In this document: in pieces, positions 27,717-36,732 of the stretch
How positions within the stretch are numbered: the stretch's first letter is position 1
Layout: the number at the start of each line of letters is the position of its first letter
Source: Nitrococcus mobilis
Lineage (GTDB): Bacteria > Pseudomonadota > Gammaproteobacteria > Nitrococcales > Nitrococcaceae
Direction of reading: 5' to 3'
Assembly (NCBI GenBank): GCA_024102725.1
Contig: JAGFJL010000088.1
Location: 1-48,071, forward strand
DNA length: 48,071 bases
Made by a program: the position numbers and the translations under genes
The notes under the pieces: generated by a model
What the model saw: the letters and a program-made list of their open reading frames with translations, nothing else
Databases searched by the model: none
Told to the model about the DNA's origin: nothing

Positions 27717-28679
27717 GTGAGCTTGCCGAAGACCGTGACTGATCGGTCAGTACCCATATACTTAGAAGCTGTGCCACCGCTGCTTCGGGAAGGTGCGGCT
27801 GGCATCGATGCAGTCCTGGAGAAGATCGATGCGATCCACGGGGCTGTGGGACTCGATGGAGTGAATGTCCCCGAGATTCGACCGGAGAGCTCCAAGAGCA
27901 AGAAAGGCGAGCGGCTCAAGCCCTTTGAGCCGCGTCTCGAGCCGCGCGAACTCGCGAAACGTATTCAAGAGGATTTTGGCCTCAACTGTATTATCAATCG
28001 TGTCGTTGTCCATTTGGCTTGGGAGCGCCAAGCTGAGTGGTTCCGGCAGACGTGGGAAGAATACGGCATACGCCAATTCGTGCTGGTCGGTGGCGAGAAG
28101 TCGGGTGAATGTTATCCCGGCCCGTCGGTTCCCGAGAGCAATGAGTTGGTGCACCGCGTGATCGACGATTGTGAGCTGCGGGTTGGAAATATCTGTATTC
28201 CTACCCGTGCGCAAGAAGCCCAGCGTATGGCACGGAAGCTGGCTACGGGTGCGGATTTCTTCACCACGCAAATCGTCTACCATGCCCGGGAGTTCACGGG
28301 TTTGCTCGACGATCTCCAAACCTTCGCTCTGCCAAGTGGTGGAGCTCCTCCCACTTTGCTGCTCACCTTGTGCCCGGTCCAGTCGCAGCGGAATATCCGT
28401 TTTCTCCATTGGTTGGGCGTGAGCCTCTCCGCGGAGCTGGAGGCGTGGCTGGCGCGTGATCCGGAGCGGGTCGCGGAGCGCTCATTGCAGCATCTCGAGC
28501 GGATGTGGATCGAAATCCATCGGCACTGGCACGGTCACCGCGGGTGCTTCCCGATAGGCATCAGTCTCGCGCCGATCGGCCGGATTCCACCCATGACAAC
28601 CGTACAACTCGCGCGCAACTTGATATCGATGACTGATCGGACAATGACTTGTAGGGCGAGCACGGAGCGTACGTTTTGA
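27717..28679 (+). CDS. Divergent MetF-like methylenetetrahydrofolate reductase family protein
   Basis: 320 residues that resemble the MTHFR TIM barrel at low level. The equivalent of the MetF start FEFFPP is LEAVPP, the catalytic-Glu position; GADFFTTQIVYHAREF corresponds to the MetF strand FFVTQ; but the LRGDPP segment is replaced by LVGGEKSG. A GTG start with GGGGGG site at good spacing is used. It may reduce methylenetetrahydrofolate with an unusual donor, or act on another folate or pterin. 95 bases separate it from trpC, so it may be the tail of the trp operon. The family call is moderate; the exact reaction is not known from sequence. Confidence 0.6.
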   Translation: MSLPKTVTDRSVPIYLEAVPPLLREGAAGIDAVLEKIDAIHGAVGLDGVNVPEIRPESSKSKKGERLKPFEPRLEPRELAKRIQEDFGLNCIINRVVVHLAWERQAEWFRQTWEEYGIRQFVLVGGEKSGECYPGPSVPESNELVHRVIDDCELRVGNICIPTRAQEAQRMARKLATGADFFTTQIVYHAREFTGLLDDLQTFALPSGGAPPTLLLTLCPVQSQRNIRFLHWLGVSLSAELEAWLARDPERVAERSLQHLERMWIEIHRHWHGHRGCFPIGISLAPIGRIPPMTTVQLARNLISMTDRTMTCRASTERTF

Positions 28680-28989
28680 GCGTTTCCGGTGGGGGCTTTC
28701 CCCATATACACTCGTTAAATCATGGGCTTACCCGGTGGCTGTTGTGCGCCTTTGCGGATGAGCACTGCGGCGTTGTCGGGGCGTTGGCATAGCCGAGTCC
28801 AGCGCCCAAGCTCGTCTTTTTCAAAATTATTGCTCCTTGCCACAAAATGCCGTCCGTCGTGACGCGCTGAGGCGCACTACGTTAATGGCGCTCATAGGCT
28901 TATGTGTGTGGCAGCCAGGTCAGGGTATCGAGTCAGCGTGATCTTGGCCGATGAGTCACTTAAGTGGTTCATATGTTAAGGGGGATGGC
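28680..28989. other. Intergenic region upstream of a small membrane protein
   Basis: 310 bases with no gene seen. Just past the MetF-like gene is GGGGGCTTTCCCC (28691-28703), a small hairpin without a T-run. Near the end is CACTTAAGTG (28957-28966), a 10-bp palindrome 23 bases before the next start, with an AAGGGGG ribosome site after it. Nothing else stands out. Confidence 0.5.
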
Positions 28990-29499
28990 ATGACCAATCG
29001 CGGTTTGGCGGTGCTGGGTATAAGGTTGTTTGCGCTTTTCATCGCCCTACAAGCGCTGTTCTCGCTGCTGCAGTCGGATTTCGGAGGACAGCAGCTCGTA
29101 CCGGCTGCAGAGCCGATAAACGGCACAAGCACTCTGTTGGGGGTGTTGCTGTGTCTTATGGTGGCGGGCTTGCTATGGGTTTGTGTGGGACGCATTGCCG
29201 ATTGGGTGCTGCCAACACGGCGCGGCCATTCGCTCGCTCTCGGTGATGCCGTTACGGTGAGTGACGCACAGATAATCGCTTATTCGGCCGTAGGGTTATA
29301 TTTAATGGCGGATTCGTTGCCGGGTATTCTGCTTACTTTTTGGCCGTTGCTGTTGAACTACGCGCAGCTGGATGGTTCGCCCGAGCAACTGAGTTTGGCG
29401 GCTGCCGGCATCCGTTTCACGTTGGGTCTTATGCTCTTTTTTGGTGGCCGCGGGCTGGCTGGCCTCGTACGTCAACTGCGTCGTGCCCCGGCGCGCTGA
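28990..29499 (+). CDS. Hypothetical small integral membrane protein
   Basis: 169 residues with about four hydrophobic segments: near 5-30, 50-72, 95-115 and 135-155, and a short basic C-terminal tail (RQLRRAPAR). The ATG at 28990 has a strong AAGGGGG site; a start at 28951 would add 13 residues that are not hydrophobic and is less likely. No conserved motif that I recognise. It stands alone between the MetF-like gene and a convergent dehydrogenase gene. Function unknown. Confidence 0.7.
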   Translation: MTNRGLAVLGIRLFALFIALQALFSLLQSDFGGQQLVPAAEPINGTSTLLGVLLCLMVAGLLWVCVGRIADWVLPTRRGHSLALGDAVTVSDAQIIAYSAVGLYLMADSLPGILLTFWPLLLNYAQLDGSPEQLSLAAAGIRFTLGLMLFFGGRGLAGLVRQLRRAPAR

Positions 29500-29578
29500 T
29501 GAACGACTGGACCGCTTGTTGCCGTGCGGTTTAGGCGTGTGATCGCCGAGGCACGTGCCGATTGCCGGGTGTTTTTAT

Positions 29579-31015
29579 TCACGGGGGAGGGATGATGACT
29601 CCGGGGTTGAGAATACCCGTGGGATCCAAAGCCGTTTTTAGCCGACGCATCAGATCGATCTCGACAGCCGATTTATAGCGTGCGACCTCAGGTGGTTTGA
29701 GGCGACCCACCCCATGCTCGGCGGCAAACGAGCCGCCCATATCGGCAACGATGTCGTGCACAATGCGGTTGAACTCATCCCAGTGGGCGAGAAATATTTC
29801 CGGGTCCATCGCCGGTGGTTGTGACAGGTTGAAGTGAATGTTGCCATCACCGATATGTCCGAACGGACAGGGCCGAGTGCCGGGAAGGCGTTTGATGAGC
29901 GTCGCGCTCGCGCGCTCGATGAACTCGGCGACTCGAGAGAGGGGTACTGATATATCGTGCTTGATGCTTCCCCCTTCGTGTTTTTGCGCGGCCGGGATAC
30001 TTTTGCGAATTCGCCATAACGCCTCGGCTTCCGAGTGGCCTTCGGCCACTCGCCACTCCGCGACGAGGCGGTTTTCGGCGGCCCGCTGCAACGTCTCGCG
30101 CAGTAAACCAGGGAGCTCATCCGTCCAGCGTGAGCTGGTGAGTTCAATCAACAGGTACCAAGGGTAAGGCGTCGCAAAGGGTTCCCGGCAGCCCTGTATG
30201 TGCCGCAGCGCGAATTCTACCGGGACGCGGCCCATGATTTCACAGGCGACCAAGGTTTCCCCGGTCGTCGTTTGCAGCCTATCGAGCAGTGCGATCGCGT
30301 GCTCGACCTGGAGAAGCCCGATTATGGCTGAGCTGCGTTGTCGAGGTCGGGGATAAAGCTTTAGCACAGCGGCCGTAATAATGCCGAGCGTGCCTTCGGA
30401 CCCGATGAACAGATCTTTGAGATCATAGCCGCTATTATCCTTGCGCAACGGGGTCAGTCCATTCCAGATACGACCGTCCGCTAGCACGACTTCGACACCC
30501 AGTACGAGTTCGCGGGCATTGCCGTAGCGCAGCACGTTCATACCACCGGCGTTAGTGGCTAGATTGCCGCCGATATGACAACGATCCTCTGCCGCGTAGC
30601 TCAGCGGGAATAGGCGGTGTGCGGCCGCCGCAGCGGCTTGCACGTCAGCCAATACGCAGCCTGCCTCCGCCGTTAGGGTGAAGTTGCTGCGATCGACTGC
30701 ACGTATGCGGTTCATGCGCTCCAGATTGAGCAGGATTTGTCGATGGGCATCCTGCGGGGCTGCGCCACCGCACAAGCCGGTATTGCCGGCCTGCGGGACG
30801 ATTGTCGCATCGGCCTCAGCGCAGGCTTGTACTACGGCCGCCACTTCCGTGGTTTGCGCCGGCAGAACCACGGCCGCTGCGTGTGGCTTGAAGCGTCCGC
30901 GGCGCTCTTCGAGATAGGGCGTCATGCGCGCCGAATCGCAGACGACTCCTTCAGGACCTACGGCTTGTTGCAACTTCTGGATCAGGCGTTCATGCGCTTG
31001 ATGCTGGGGCTTCAT
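29579..31015 (-). CDS. FAD-linked 2-hydroxyacid dehydrogenase (D-lactate/D-2-hydroxyglutarate type)
   Basis: Flavoprotein of the GlcD/D-2-hydroxyglutarate dehydrogenase family, 478 residues from the ATG at 31015. The N-terminal FAD-binding domain shows VPQAGNTGLCGGAAP, CHIGGNLATNAGGMNVLRYGNARELVLGVEVVLADG and DLFIGSEGTLGIIT; the C-terminal domain shows HIGDGNIHFNL and the end EHGVGRLK...DPTGILNPG. The ATG fits the family start but lacks a clear ribosome site; a GTG at 31093 with AGGA upstream adds 26 residues of poor likeness. Substrate cannot be told from sequence; D-lactate, glycolate or D-2-hydroxyglutarate are possible. Electrons probably go to quinone or a flavoprotein. Confidence 0.88.
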   Translation of the reverse strand: MKPQHQAHERLIQKLQQAVGPEGVVCDSARMTPYLEERRGRFKPHAAAVVLPAQTTEVAAVVQACAEADATIVPQAGNTGLCGGAAPQDAHRQILLNLERMNRIRAVDRSNFTLTAEAGCVLADVQAAAAAAHRLFPLSYAAEDRCHIGGNLATNAGGMNVLRYGNARELVLGVEVVLADGRIWNGLTPLRKDNSGYDLKDLFIGSEGTLGIITAAVLKLYPRPRQRSSAIIGLLQVEHAIALLDRLQTTTGETLVACEIMGRVPVEFALRHIQGCREPFATPYPWYLLIELTSSRWTDELPGLLRETLQRAAENRLVAEWRVAEGHSEAEALWRIRKSIPAAQKHEGGSIKHDISVPLSRVAEFIERASATLIKRLPGTRPCPFGHIGDGNIHFNLSQPPAMDPEIFLAHWDEFNRIVHDIVADMGGSFAAEHGVGRLKPPEVARYKSAVEIDLMRRLKTALDPTGILNPGVIIPPP

Positions 31016-31158
31016 AGTGGCGTCGCCGGTATTGCCGAGCAAAAGGGGTATGCAAAGATGGCTCCTGCCTCGTGTATTGCAGGCTTTGCTCACACATTGT
31101 AAATCCTATTCTAGGGATTTTGTGGGCAAGGGCTGATCAGGCGGCGACGAGTGTGTGA

Positions 31159-31818
31159 ATGAACCGGGAATTTTGGTTACAGCGGTGGGCTCAGGGTGAA
31201 ATCGGTTTCCACCAAACGGAGGTGAATTATTACCTGCAGCGTTATTGGCACGTGCTCGGGGTGCCGGTCGGTGCGACCGTGTTGGTCCCACTCTGCGGTA
31301 AGAGCCGGGATATGATGTGGTTGTGTGCTCAAGGCCATTCTGTGCTCGGCGTGGAGATCAGTCGCTACGCCGCCGAGCAGTTCTTCGAAGAAAACGCCCT
31401 GCATGCCCACTGTGAGCATCGTCCACCGTTTCTGCGCTGCTCAGCTGCCGGTGTGAGCCTGTTGGTAGGGGATATCTTCGATCTGCAACCAAGCGCTATA
31501 GGCGCTATCGACGCCGTCTACGATCGGGCTTCCTTGGTTGCCCTGCCGCCGGTCATGCGAGTTCGTTATGCGGAGCATTTAACCGCTTTGCTGCGCCCCG
31601 GTGGATCGATGCTATTAATTACGTTCGAATATGATCAACAGCAGATGCCCGGGCCTCCTTTCGCCGTGCCTGAATCCGAAATAAATACGCTTTATCGTGC
31701 AGCCTTTCAGCTCGAAATCCTGTGCACAACCGATGTGCTCAACCGCTACCCGCACTTTCACGCGCGAGGCTTACCTCGCCTTCAGGAGAGGGTCTATCGC
31801 CTGGTTCGGCGTGGCTAG
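31159..31818 (+). CDS. tpm: Thiopurine S-methyltransferase
   Basis: SAM-dependent methyltransferase of the TPMT family, 219 residues. It starts MNREFWLQRWAQGEIGFHQ, the family hallmark, followed by the SAM-binding VLVPLCGKSRDMMWLCAQGHSVLGVEIS, VYDRASLVALPP, and LLITFEYDQQQMPGPPFAV. Bacterial members methylate thiopurines and selenium or tellurium compounds, and may detoxify metalloids. The gene stands alone on the plus strand. The product is well recognised; its natural substrate is not. Confidence 0.94.
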   Translation: MNREFWLQRWAQGEIGFHQTEVNYYLQRYWHVLGVPVGATVLVPLCGKSRDMMWLCAQGHSVLGVEISRYAAEQFFEENALHAHCEHRPPFLRCSAAGVSLLVGDIFDLQPSAIGAIDAVYDRASLVALPPVMRVRYAEHLTALLRPGGSMLLITFEYDQQQMPGPPFAVPESEINTLYRAAFQLEILCTTDVLNRYPHFHARGLPRLQERVYRLVRRG

Positions 31819-31851
31819 ACCCTCTCTGCTGTAAGCTCGTTAAGGAAATCG

Positions 31852-32361
31852 TTACGGAAAGTTCGGTATGTTGGGTTCGACGCCTTCGATGTCGACATCA
31901 TCGTGATGGCTGCGTATCAATTGCTCGATCTCATCGACGCGCCGCTTGGGTACATCCACCATCATTAGGACCTCGCCTGCATCGACAGCTTCCTGAAACT
32001 TCTCCAGGCGGGAGTTGGCAAGACCGATACCGATCATCCCGGCCACCCAGGCACCAAAGCCTGCTCCGGCGACCGTTAAGGCCAGGACCGCGCCACCGCC
32101 GATAACCAAGCCTGCGGGCGGGACCGTCACCGCTACCAACCCGGCCAGCGCACCAGTGATTCCGCCTGCCGTCAAGCCTTTCTCCGCTGCGGGAATGAGG
32201 TCGGATTTCTGCCACTCGGTTGCTTTTGGCAGATCCTCTAGCGGTATCCCCTCGCGGGCTACAACGTGTATATGCCGCTCTTCCACATGATTGAGCAAGA
32301 GTTCGTGGACAACGTTACGGGTCGTCTCCACGTTGGGGAGCAAGAAATATAGCCTACGCAT
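31852..32361 (-). CDS. DUF1269-like protein with glycine-rich hydrophobic core
   Basis: 169 residues. The first 55 residues form a small alpha/beta domain (RRLYFLLPNVETTRNVVHELL...EERHIHVVARE), the middle (about 60-120) is two glycine- and alanine-rich hydrophobic segments of glycine-zipper kind, and the end (VLMMVDVPKRRVDEIEQLIRSHH) returns to a ferredoxin-like pattern. This matches the DUF1269 family found in gammaproteobacteria, often linked with stress. Role unknown; membrane contact is likely from the hydrophobic core. It converges with tpm, with 33 bases between stops. Confidence 0.75.
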   Translation of the reverse strand: MRRLYFLLPNVETTRNVVHELLLNHVEERHIHVVAREGIPLEDLPKATEWQKSDLIPAAEKGLTAGGITGALAGLVAVTVPPAGLVIGGGAVLALTVAGAGFGAWVAGMIGIGLANSRLEKFQEAVDAGEVLMMVDVPKRRVDEIEQLIRSHHDDVDIEGVEPNIPNFP

Positions 32362-32755
32362 AGCTTGTCTCCAGAATGCCCAGCGGGTGGCTGCTATTGC
32401 AGCTGACTTTTCCTAAACCCTCTAATGCTTACTACCCACACTACAGAGAGTAGGGTGCAGCGGCAGGGCTTTCAAGCACACGTCAGAGCAATATTTTCCA
32501 CTGGCCGCTGATACGGCATTTAGGGGGCATGCGGGTTACCTCGGTTTGCTAACCAAACCGCAGGCGCTGAGTGGAGTTTAAGTCATAATGCCATCGCTGC
32601 GTTTTGTTCCAAGGCGGCTGATTCGGTCCAGAATTAATCTCTGCTCGGTTGGCTGGCAAACCAGTGCGTCCTTGCGCTAGCCAGTGCAGGAATCGACGCT
32701 AAAGCTTGTGCGCCATCTAAAGCAAAGAAGGCCCGGGTAAAAAAGGAGTGCTTAA
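32362..32755. other. Intergenic region, DUF1269-like / yfaZ-like
   Basis: 394 bases between divergent genes; no gene seen. It holds a perfect 7-bp hairpin CGGTTTG-CTAAC-CAAACCG at 32542-32560 and a direct repeat CCAGTGC at 32661 and 32681 with flanking dyads. A strong AAAAAAGGAG ribosome site serves the yfaZ-like gene. No clear promoter boxes could be fixed. Confidence 0.5.
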
Positions 32756-33322
32756 ATGCGGTTTCGTCTCATGGGCTTGTCGCTATTGCTAATGCTGGTT
32801 GCCACGTGCGCTGCGGCAACCTCTTTGGACGTGAATCTCAGCCGCCATGCCGTGCGTGCCGGACTGGCTCAGCAGCTGTCCAGCTCTGGTCTGGAGGTGG
32901 GTGGCAGCTGGCTGCATCACATAGACGATGGGGATGTCCTAGGCGCGGCTTTACATTTAGTCGATGTCCCGGAGCCTGGCCGTGGCGCGCTGGAGCTTGG
33001 TGTGGGTGGGAAGCTGCTGTTTGTCAACGCAGACGATCCTAACGTCGAGGGGGCGGCCTTGGCATTGGGTGGCAAAGTCAGATATACATGGCCGACCTTC
33101 AACCGTTTCGGGATTGGCGCTCATATCTACTATGCACCGGCGGTGAGCTCGATCGGGGAGGTCGAACGCTATTTCGAGGGGGCGTTGCGAGCAGAATACC
33201 TCATATTGCGGCATGCCAATGTCTATTTGGGGGTGCGTACTGTTCGCATCGGCGATGATCAGCGCAACGAAACTCACACTTTCGATGCCGGCGCGCTGCT
33301 TGGACTACGGCTTGACTTTTGA
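32756..33322 (+). CDS. YfaZ-family outer membrane protein
   Basis: 188 residues with a clear signal peptide (MRFRLMGLSLLLMLVATCAAA, cleavage about residue 21). The mature part has the alternating pattern of a small beta barrel, with repeated strands and a C-terminal LLGLRLDF ending in phenylalanine, as needed for outer-membrane insertion. The middle segment GIGAHIYYAPAVSSIGEVERYFE is characteristic of the YfaZ family. Role unknown. A strong AAAAAAGGAG site precedes the ATG. It stands alone between a divergent and a convergent gene. Confidence 0.8.
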   Translation: MRFRLMGLSLLLMLVATCAAATSLDVNLSRHAVRAGLAQQLSSSGLEVGGSWLHHIDDGDVLGAALHLVDVPEPGRGALELGVGGKLLFVNADDPNVEGAALALGGKVRYTWPTFNRFGIGAHIYYAPAVSSIGEVERYFEGALRAEYLILRHANVYLGVRTVRIGDDQRNETHTFDAGALLGLRLDF

Positions 33323-33473
33323 TCGTGAACCAAACGTGTCAACGGGCAGATCGCCGGGTGGGGGTTGGCGGCCCGGATGGGTCGCCCCTCAGCCGGTGCC
33401 GTTTCAATGGGCACGCTCAGTGCCGCGACAATACTTGAATGCGCCCGTGCCGTCTGGCTTTTGCGGTAAGTGT

Positions 33474-34145
33474 TCAGGTGGGGTGGCGTTTATGGGCTAG
33501 GGTGACGCCATCGGCGATAGGGACCAAGCACAGCTCGACCCGCTCGTCAGCGTGCAAAGCGCGGTTGAACTCCCTAATTGCCAGCGTGTTCGGGTCCGTT
33601 TCTCCAGGCTCCACGACTCGGCCAGCCCAAAGCGTATTATCGATGATCAACAATCCACCGGGGCGCACCAACTCCAAGGCGTGCTCGTAGTAATCGCAAT
33701 AGGCCTTTTTGTCGGCATCGATGAATGCCATATCGAATTGGTTCGCCATGGATTCCAGCCGCAGGGAGCGCAGAGTATCCACTGCGCGGCCCAGCCGAAG
33801 CTCGATGCGTTCAGCTACGCCGGCCTCGCGCCAGTAGCGGCGGGCAATATCGGTCCATTCGCGGTTGAGATCGCAGGTGAGGAGGCGGCCCCCGGAGGGC
33901 AGTGCCAACGCCATCGCCAAGGCGCTGTAGCCGGTAAAAGTGCCGATCTCAAGGATGTTGCGTGCGTTGAGCACGCGCACCAACAGCGCTAACAATGCTC
34001 CTTCCTCGGGGGCGATCTGCATGTTGGCTTCGCGCAGCCGTGCTGTCTCCTCCCGAAGACGGCGCTGGATGGGGGCTTCTCGCATCCCCACCGACAAGAG
34101 GTAGGTGTGAAGCTCGCTGGAGAGTTGCAGGGTTCGATTGCTCAT
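33474..34145 (-). CDS. SAM-dependent O-methyltransferase (caffeoyl-CoA/catechol type)
   Basis: 223 residues of the O-methyltransferase family 3. Motif I ILEIGTFTGYSALAMALALP binds SAM, FIDADKKAYCDYYE holds metal-binding D residues, and LIIDNTLWAGRVV gives the third metal ligand. It probably methylates catechol-like hydroxyls with Mg2+; the natural substrate is unknown. Its start lies 111 bases from the divergent cpdA start. It converges with the yfaZ-like gene. Confidence 0.9.
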   Translation of the reverse strand: MSNRTLQLSSELHTYLLSVGMREAPIQRRLREETARLREANMQIAPEEGALLALLVRVLNARNILEIGTFTGYSALAMALALPSGGRLLTCDLNREWTDIARRYWREAGVAERIELRLGRAVDTLRSLRLESMANQFDMAFIDADKKAYCDYYEHALELVRPGGLLIIDNTLWAGRVVEPGETDPNTLAIREFNRALHADERVELCLVPIADGVTLAHKRHPT

Positions 34146-34256
34146 GGCCGGGAGTGTGCTGCAGAGGTTGTGACGATCCTGGCATTTTGCCGTTCAGGCG
34201 ATTCCTATACTAACGATTATCTATCCACAACGACAGGATATAACCAGGGGCATACG

Positions 34257-35096
34257 ATGGCCGTGATCGAGGCTACCACAGCAGAGCGGCGCGCTGGCGG
34301 CATTGGGAGCCTAAGGGTACTGCAGATAACCGATACGCACCTGTTTGCTGATCTCTCGGGTCAGTTGGTCGGAGTCGATACGGAGCGCAGTTATGCTGAG
34401 GTCATGGAAAAGGTCTTGGGTGAATTTTGGCCTGTGGACCTGATTCTGGCAACGGGTGATTTGGTGCACGATGGTTCGGAGAGCGGCTATCGCCGCTTCA
34501 AGAGTCAGTTCGAGGACCTGGCGGTTCGCACGTTGGTGATACCGGGCAACCACGACGATGCAGCCATCATGCGCCGTATTTTCAGCGCCGGACGTGTGAC
34601 CTGGTCGGGCAGCGCTTTGCTGGGGCCTTGGCAGTTCGTCATGTTGGACTCCTCCCGGGCCGGAAGCGCGGCCGGACATTTAGCTAGATCGCAGCTGCAG
34701 ATGCTTGAGCAGTGCCTGGCTTCGTATCCTGAGCACCATGCTCTGGTCTGTTTGCACCATCATCCCGTCGCTATTGGTTGCGACTGGATCGATCGCATCG
34801 CGGTGGACAATGGCCATGAATTGTTCGAGATTCTGGATCGCTATGAACAGGTCCAGGGCGTCGTTTGGGGGCATGTGCATCAGGAGTTTGAGACCGTCCG
34901 CCGCGGTGTGCGCTTGCTCGCGAGTCCGTCGACCTGCGTACAGTTCAAGCCCGGTCAGCAGGAATTTACCATTGATGCTGTGCCACCTGGATTCCGCTGG
35001 CTACAGCTTTATGCCGATGGACGTATTAAGACGTCGGTCATTCGCGTCGATGCCGCCCAAGGTGAGGTGGATCTCGACTGCGAGGGTTATCGGTAA
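34257..35096 (+). CDS. cpdA: 3',5'-cyclic-AMP phosphodiesterase CpdA (Icc)
   Basis: Calcineurin-like metallophosphoesterase of 279 residues. All metal motifs are present in order: D and H in QITDTHLF, D in LATGDLVHDG, N-H in VIPGNHDD, H in LHHHPV, and G-H-x-H in VWGHVHQEF. ATG at 34257 follows CCAGGGG; an open frame upstream to 34107 overlaps the divergent methyltransferase and is not family-like. A coiled-coil membrane protein gene begins 24 bases after its stop and is probably co-transcribed. It lowers cAMP and so may affect CRP-type regulation. Confidence 0.93.
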   Translation: MAVIEATTAERRAGGIGSLRVLQITDTHLFADLSGQLVGVDTERSYAEVMEKVLGEFWPVDLILATGDLVHDGSESGYRRFKSQFEDLAVRTLVIPGNHDDAAIMRRIFSAGRVTWSGSALLGPWQFVMLDSSRAGSAAGHLARSQLQMLEQCLASYPEHHALVCLHHHPVAIGCDWIDRIAVDNGHELFEILDRYEQVQGVVWGHVHQEFETVRRGVRLLASPSTCVQFKPGQQEFTIDAVPPGFRWLQLYADGRIKTSVIRVDAAQGEVDLDCEGYR

Positions 35097-35120
35097 CGGC
35101 TCGGTTGCAGCAAGAGAGCG

Positions 35121-36206
35121 GTGAAACGAGAGAAAACGGGGTTGGCTGCGGGGCACAACACAAGGGCGAGTGGTGCGCTCGAAGCCGAGCGAGAGGCTCG
35201 GGAGGAAGCGTTTGCGCGTCTGTGTAAAGAACTTGAAAAGGCCCAGTTGCGTGCCGAAGAGGTGGCTGATTATTACCGCGGCGAATTCGAGGCGGTGCGT
35301 CGGCGGGCTGAAGAAGAGACGATTCGTCTTCAGGCGGCCGAGGTCAGCCGACGCAAACGGGCAGAAGATCAAGTTGTTTACCTAAAAGCCGAGTACAAGG
35401 CGGCTCGAGCCGAAGCAGACCATGCGCTGCGGCGCTATCGCGAGTTGCAGCAGAGCTTGCATGAGTTGGAGCAGCAGAGCGCGCAGCAGGCCCGTGCCGA
35501 AGTCGATCGCCATCGCGAGGCCGCCAACATTGCCTGGAAAACTGCAGAAGAGGAAGCCGAACGCCTCGAGCGGGAGCTCCATGATTTGCGCCGGCAGTTC
35601 GAGCGTGAGCGTGAGGAGCATCGCCAGCTCGAGTACAATTGGCGCCAACAGGAGGAAATCAAGGGGCGGGTTGCGCAAGAACACCGCCAACTGATTAGTC
35701 GGGTCAAACGAGCCCTCAAGCTTTCGGAGGATCGGCGGCGGCGGGCGGAGGCGGCGGGACAATCCAGCCTGCATCCCGAGTACTTGGCCAATCCGAGCCC
35801 GTTGGCTAAGCCGGCAAATACCACCCATGAGGTGGATCCGGCGGCCGGTTGGGGCAATGTGCCGCTCGCAGCCTCTGCGGATATGGCCGACGAGTTTCTC
35901 AGCGTTACGGAAGATCGTTCATTGGATGCCTCAGATCCCGAGTGCAGCCCGCCCGGATTGGCTGCGGAACCGGACACGGTTAGCGATAGCGAGGCCGAAG
36001 TATTGATGATGGGGCTCGATGTGACCGAGCAGGTGGAGCGGCGTCACACGGCGGTTGTAGCTCGGCAATACGCCTTTACCGAACCCCCGGCTGGGGGGCG
36101 AGTGTCTTCATTCGATTCGTCAGCCTCCTGGCTGACATGGAAATGGCTTGCGCTCATCGGCGTCGTGGCTGCATTCGCGGTGGCCGCGATAATCCTCCAG
36201 TTTTAG
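35121..36206 (+). CDS. Tail-anchored coiled-coil protein of unknown function
   Basis: 361 residues. About 20-215 is a nearly continuous, highly charged coiled coil rich in Glu, Arg, Ala and Gln with heptad-like spacing; 216-320 is a low-complexity, acidic and proline-containing linker; about 337-360 is one hydrophobic membrane segment (WLALIGVVAAFAVAAIILQF) at the very C-terminus. A GTG start has AAGAGAG upstream. The layout is of a cytosolic coiled coil anchored by its tail to the inner membrane. It follows cpdA by 24 bases. No family recognised; the coiled coil would give false matches to SMC or myosin. Confidence 0.75.
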   Translation: MKREKTGLAAGHNTRASGALEAEREAREEAFARLCKELEKAQLRAEEVADYYRGEFEAVRRRAEEETIRLQAAEVSRRKRAEDQVVYLKAEYKAARAEADHALRRYRELQQSLHELEQQSAQQARAEVDRHREAANIAWKTAEEEAERLERELHDLRRQFEREREEHRQLEYNWRQQEEIKGRVAQEHRQLISRVKRALKLSEDRRRRAEAAGQSSLHPEYLANPSPLAKPANTTHEVDPAAGWGNVPLAASADMADEFLSVTEDRSLDASDPECSPPGLAAEPDTVSDSEAEVLMMGLDVTEQVERRHTAVVARQYAFTEPPAGGRVSSFDSSASWLTWKWLALIGVVAAFAVAAIILQF

Positions 36207-36417
36207 CAGGGTGCTGAAAAATAATAATAGTAAGGATTAAGGATGGCTGCGGCTCAAGGCGCGCAGTGGCAACCGAGTTGCCGGACCGATACAGCACATC
36301 TCATGCCAATTGAATCGGTTTGCCCCGTGGTTCTTGGGAGAGATCGTCGACTCTTGCTGAGGTTGTCAACGACCGGTCAGTGTGGCGCCGGGCCCTCCGT
36401 GCCAGACTGGATGTATT

Positions 36418-36600
36418 TCAAACCTCGATCATCTCGAAGTCTTCTTTGGTGGCGCCACATTCTGGGCAGACAAAGTCCTCTGGGATGTCATCCCAGCGGG
36501 TTCCAGGCTCGATTCCAGCCTCGGGTAGCCCCTTTTCTTCCTCGTAAATCCAGCCGCAAATGACACACATGTAGGCTTTATACTCGATCGCTTGTACCAT
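36418..36600 (-). CDS. Rubredoxin
   Basis: Small iron electron carrier of 60 residues. The iron site is complete: C12-x2-C15-G and C45-P-x-C48-G, with the usual aromatic residues Y10, W17, Y19, W36 and F43. No clear ribosome site precedes the ATG. It stands alone on the minus strand between two plus-strand genes. Partners in other bacteria include alkane hydroxylases and reductases; none is next to it here. Confidence 0.93.
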   Translation of the reverse strand: MVQAIEYKAYMCVICGWIYEEEKGLPEAGIEPGTRWDDIPEDFVCPECGATKEDFEMIEV

Positions 36601-36732
36601 CGTTTGCGCCGCTCGCTCGTTCCTAGTCGTGGAAGCGACGATACTCTACGCCATGACCGCAGTAGCGAAAACCCTGTATGTGCGCTATAGGATGCAAACT
36701 ATACGCACTGAGCTCATATCAACGAGTGACCA

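Noticed and set aside
36243..36563. 106-codon plus-strand frame with a good ribosome site
   Set aside because: It overlaps rubredoxin on the other strand, and rubredoxin is unmistakable; the plus-strand product has no family character.
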